This document shows positions 62,462 to 64,000 of a stretch of 64,000 bases of DNA, piece by piece. The stretch comes from Falsiroseomonas ponticola (GTDB lineage Bacteria > Pseudomonadota > Alphaproteobacteria > Acetobacterales > Acetobacteraceae). Position numbers and translations under genes: made by a program. Numbering within the stretch: the first letter of the stretch is position 1; each line of letters starts with the position of its first letter. The notes beneath the pieces were generated by a model, which was not told the origin of the DNA, ran no database searches, and saw nothing but the letters and a program-made list of their open reading frames with translations. The stretch is taken from contig NZ_JAERQN010000008.1 of assembly GCF_016805305.1 (NCBI RefSeq), positions 62,001 through 126,000 of the forward strand, written 5' to 3'.

Positions 62462-64000
62462 ATGGCGAAGTTCGGGTTGAGCCAATCGGTGCGGCGCGTG
62501 GAGGATCCCCGCCTGCTGACGGGGCGTGGCCGCTACACCGACGACATCGCCATGCCTGGCGAGGCCGTGGGCGTCGTGCTCCGCAGTCCGCATGCCCATG
62601 CGAAGATCACGAGCCTCGACACCAGCGCCGCCCTGGCCGTGCCGGGCGTGCTGGCGGTGATCACGGGCGCGGATCTGCAGGCCGCGGGCCTCGGCGAAGT
62701 GCCCTGCGTGATCCCGCTGAAGAACCGGGATGGCAGCCCGCGCGCCAATACGCCGCGCCTGGCGCTGGCCACCGACACGGTCCGCCATGTCGGCGATCCC
62801 GTCGCCTTCATCGTGGCGGAGACCGCCCAGGCCGCGCGGGACGGCGCGGAAGCGGTGATGGTGGAGTATGAGGTGCTGCCCGCGGCGACGGACCTCGCCA
62901 CCGCCTGGGAAGCCGGCCAGCCGCAGGTCTGGGACGGGGCGGCGAGCAACATCGCCTTCGACTGGGAAGCCGGCGACAAGGCGAAGACGGAGGAAGCCTT
63001 CGCCCGCGCCGCGCATGTCACGCGCCTGACGGTCGTGAACAACCGCGTCGTCGTCGCCAGCATGGAAACCCGCGCCGCCGTCGCTGCCTGGGACGGCGAC
63101 AAGCTGACGCTGCACACCAACACCCAGGGCTCCTGGCTGGTGAAGAACCTGCTGGCCGGCAACGTCTTCAACATCCCGGCCGACAATGTCCGCGTCATCA
63201 CCCCCGATGTCGGCGGCGGCTTCGGCATGAAGCTCTACCTCTATGCCGAGCACGTGCTGGTCGCCTTCGCGGCGAAGCAGGTCGGCCGCCCGGTGAAGTG
63301 GACCAGCGAGAGGTCGGAAGCCTTCCAGTCCGACACCCATGGCCGCGACAACATCACCCTCGGTGAGCTGGCGACCGACGCCAACGGCAAGTTCCTGGCG
63401 CTGCGCACGCGCAACTACGCGAACATGGGCGCCTACCTCTCCACCTTCGCGCCCTTCATCCCGACCGGCGCCGGCACCAAGGTGCTGGCCAGCGTCTATG
63501 GGTTCGAGGCGATCTACGCCAACGTCATCGGCGTGCTGACCCACACCGTGCCGGTCGATGCCTATCGCGGCGCCGGCCGGCCGGAGAGCAACTACCTGGT
63601 GGAGCGGCTGATCGACGCCGCCGCCCGCGAGCTGAAGATCGACCGCATCGAGCTGCGCCGCCGCAACATGGTGACGCAGGCCGCGATGCCCTTCGTCTCC
63701 GCCATGGGCCAGCGCTACGACAGCGGCGATTTTCTCCAGCTGATGGACAGCGCCCTGTCGAAGATCGACTGGGCGGGCTTCCCGGCGCGGCGGGCGGAGG
63801 CCGAGCGCCGCGGCAAGCGCCGCGGCATCGGCCTCGCCTACTACCTGGAAGCGACCGGCGGTGGCCCCACGGAGAACGCCAAGGTCGTCTTCGCGGAGGA
63901 TGGCTTCGTCGATGTCTATGTCGGCACGCAATCCACCGGCCAGGGCCATGAGACGGCCTATGCCATGCTCACCCAGCACGAACTTGGCGTGCCGCTGGAG
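62462..64000 (+). CDS. CoxL-like xanthine dehydrogenase-family molybdopterin subunit (3' end beyond window)
   Basis: The first 513 residues of a large molybdenum hydroxylase subunit (full length usually about 770). It has SQSVRRVEDPRLLTGRGRYTDD, VGGGFGMKLYLYAEHVLVAFAAKQ and, at the active site, DAYRGAGRPESNYLVERLID. The AYRGAGR loop marks the form II class, not the AYRCSFR loop of true form I CO dehydrogenase, so CO oxidation is unlikely and the substrate is unknown. The partner FeS and FAD subunits are not in the window. No stop codon occurs before the right edge. Confidence 0.95.
   Translation, partial: MAKFGLSQSVRRVEDPRLLTGRGRYTDDIAMPGEAVGVVLRSPHAHAKITSLDTSAALAVPGVLAVITGADLQAAGLGEVPCVIPLKNRDGSPRANTPRLALATDTVRHVGDPVAFIVAETAQAARDGAEAVMVEYEVLPAATDLATAWEAGQPQVWDGAASNIAFDWEAGDKAKTEEAFARAAHVTRLTVVNNRVVVASMETRAAVAAWDGDKLTLHTNTQGSWLVKNLLAGNVFNIPADNVRVITPDVGGGFGMKLYLYAEHVLVAFAAKQVGRPVKWTSERSEAFQSDTHGRDNITLGELATDANGKFLALRTRNYANMGAYLSTFAPFIPTGAGTKVLASVYGFEAIYANVIGVLTHTVPVDAYRGAGRPESNYLVERLIDAAARELKIDRIELRRRNMVTQAAMPFVSAMGQRYDSGDFLQLMDSALSKIDWAGFPARRAEAERRGKRRGIGLAYYLEATGGGPTENAKVVFAEDGFVDVYVGTQSTGQGHETAYAMLTQHELGVPLE

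Noticed and set aside
62462..64000. Aerobic CO dehydrogenase large subunit
   Set aside because: The active-site loop reads AYRGAGR, the form II/related hydroxylase type, not the AYRCSFR of form I CODH. CO oxidation is therefore not claimed.

Overview
The window is uniformly very GC-rich, densely coded chromosomal DNA from an alphaproteobacterium, most likely the Acetobacteraceae (Roseomonas-like). Support comes from a CcrM-type GANTC methyltransferase beside rnhB, split ATP synthase b/b' subunits in an atpI-a-c-b'-b operon, the mutY-dciA-dsbA-smc block, a SAM-II riboswitch on metZ, an ECF SigF/NrsF pair, an alphaproteobacterial GTTC-N7-GTTC LexA box and orphan Bug-type tricarboxylate binding proteins. 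I see no insertion sequence, prophage or CRISPR array.

Layout. 1-10.1 kb (minus): a partial CaiB/BaiF CoA-transferase, a YbfB-like MFS carrier, then an envelope cluster of HrpB helicase, HtrA protease, two tandem legumain-like (C13) cysteine peptidases, response regulator and sensor kinase. 10.3-18.8 kb: DUF4189 protein, DsbD-like reductase, MFS carrier, DUF3126 protein, a Bug binding protein, an unusual nitrile-hydratase fusion with a His/Asp-rich linker, a BLUF photoreceptor and a cysteine hydrolase. 18.9-23.7 kb: a polyamine/opine-type ABC importer operon headed by a 2-oxoglutarate/Fe(II) oxygenase. 23.9-27.0 kb: a three-gene glycan cluster. 27.1-37.0 kb: tRNA-Gly(CCC), SAM-II-controlled metZ, LysE exporter, apaG, a Bug protein, a RidA/DoxX operon divergent from a MarR regulator, and gcvTHP behind a tandem glycine riboswitch.

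37-46 kb: a hairpin-rich convergent gap, nrsF-sigF-YHS with a SigF-type promoter, Nudix and GNAT genes, a peptide-binding protein, an RTX/FG-GAP protein and the F0 operon. 46.3-55.4 kb: mutY, dciA, a DsbA-like protein, smc, a VOC protein downstream of a LexA box, and a chemoreceptor. 55.4-64 kb: nhaA, an ABC exporter, ccrM, rnhB, a cupin, a triple 109-bp tandem repeat, two small unknown genes and a truncated CoxL-like molybdopterin subunit.

The strongest unexplained items are the nitrile-hydratase fusion, the 109-bp repeats, a family of paired palindromes whose stems vary while pairing is kept, and the C13-peptidase/HtrA/two-component cluster.
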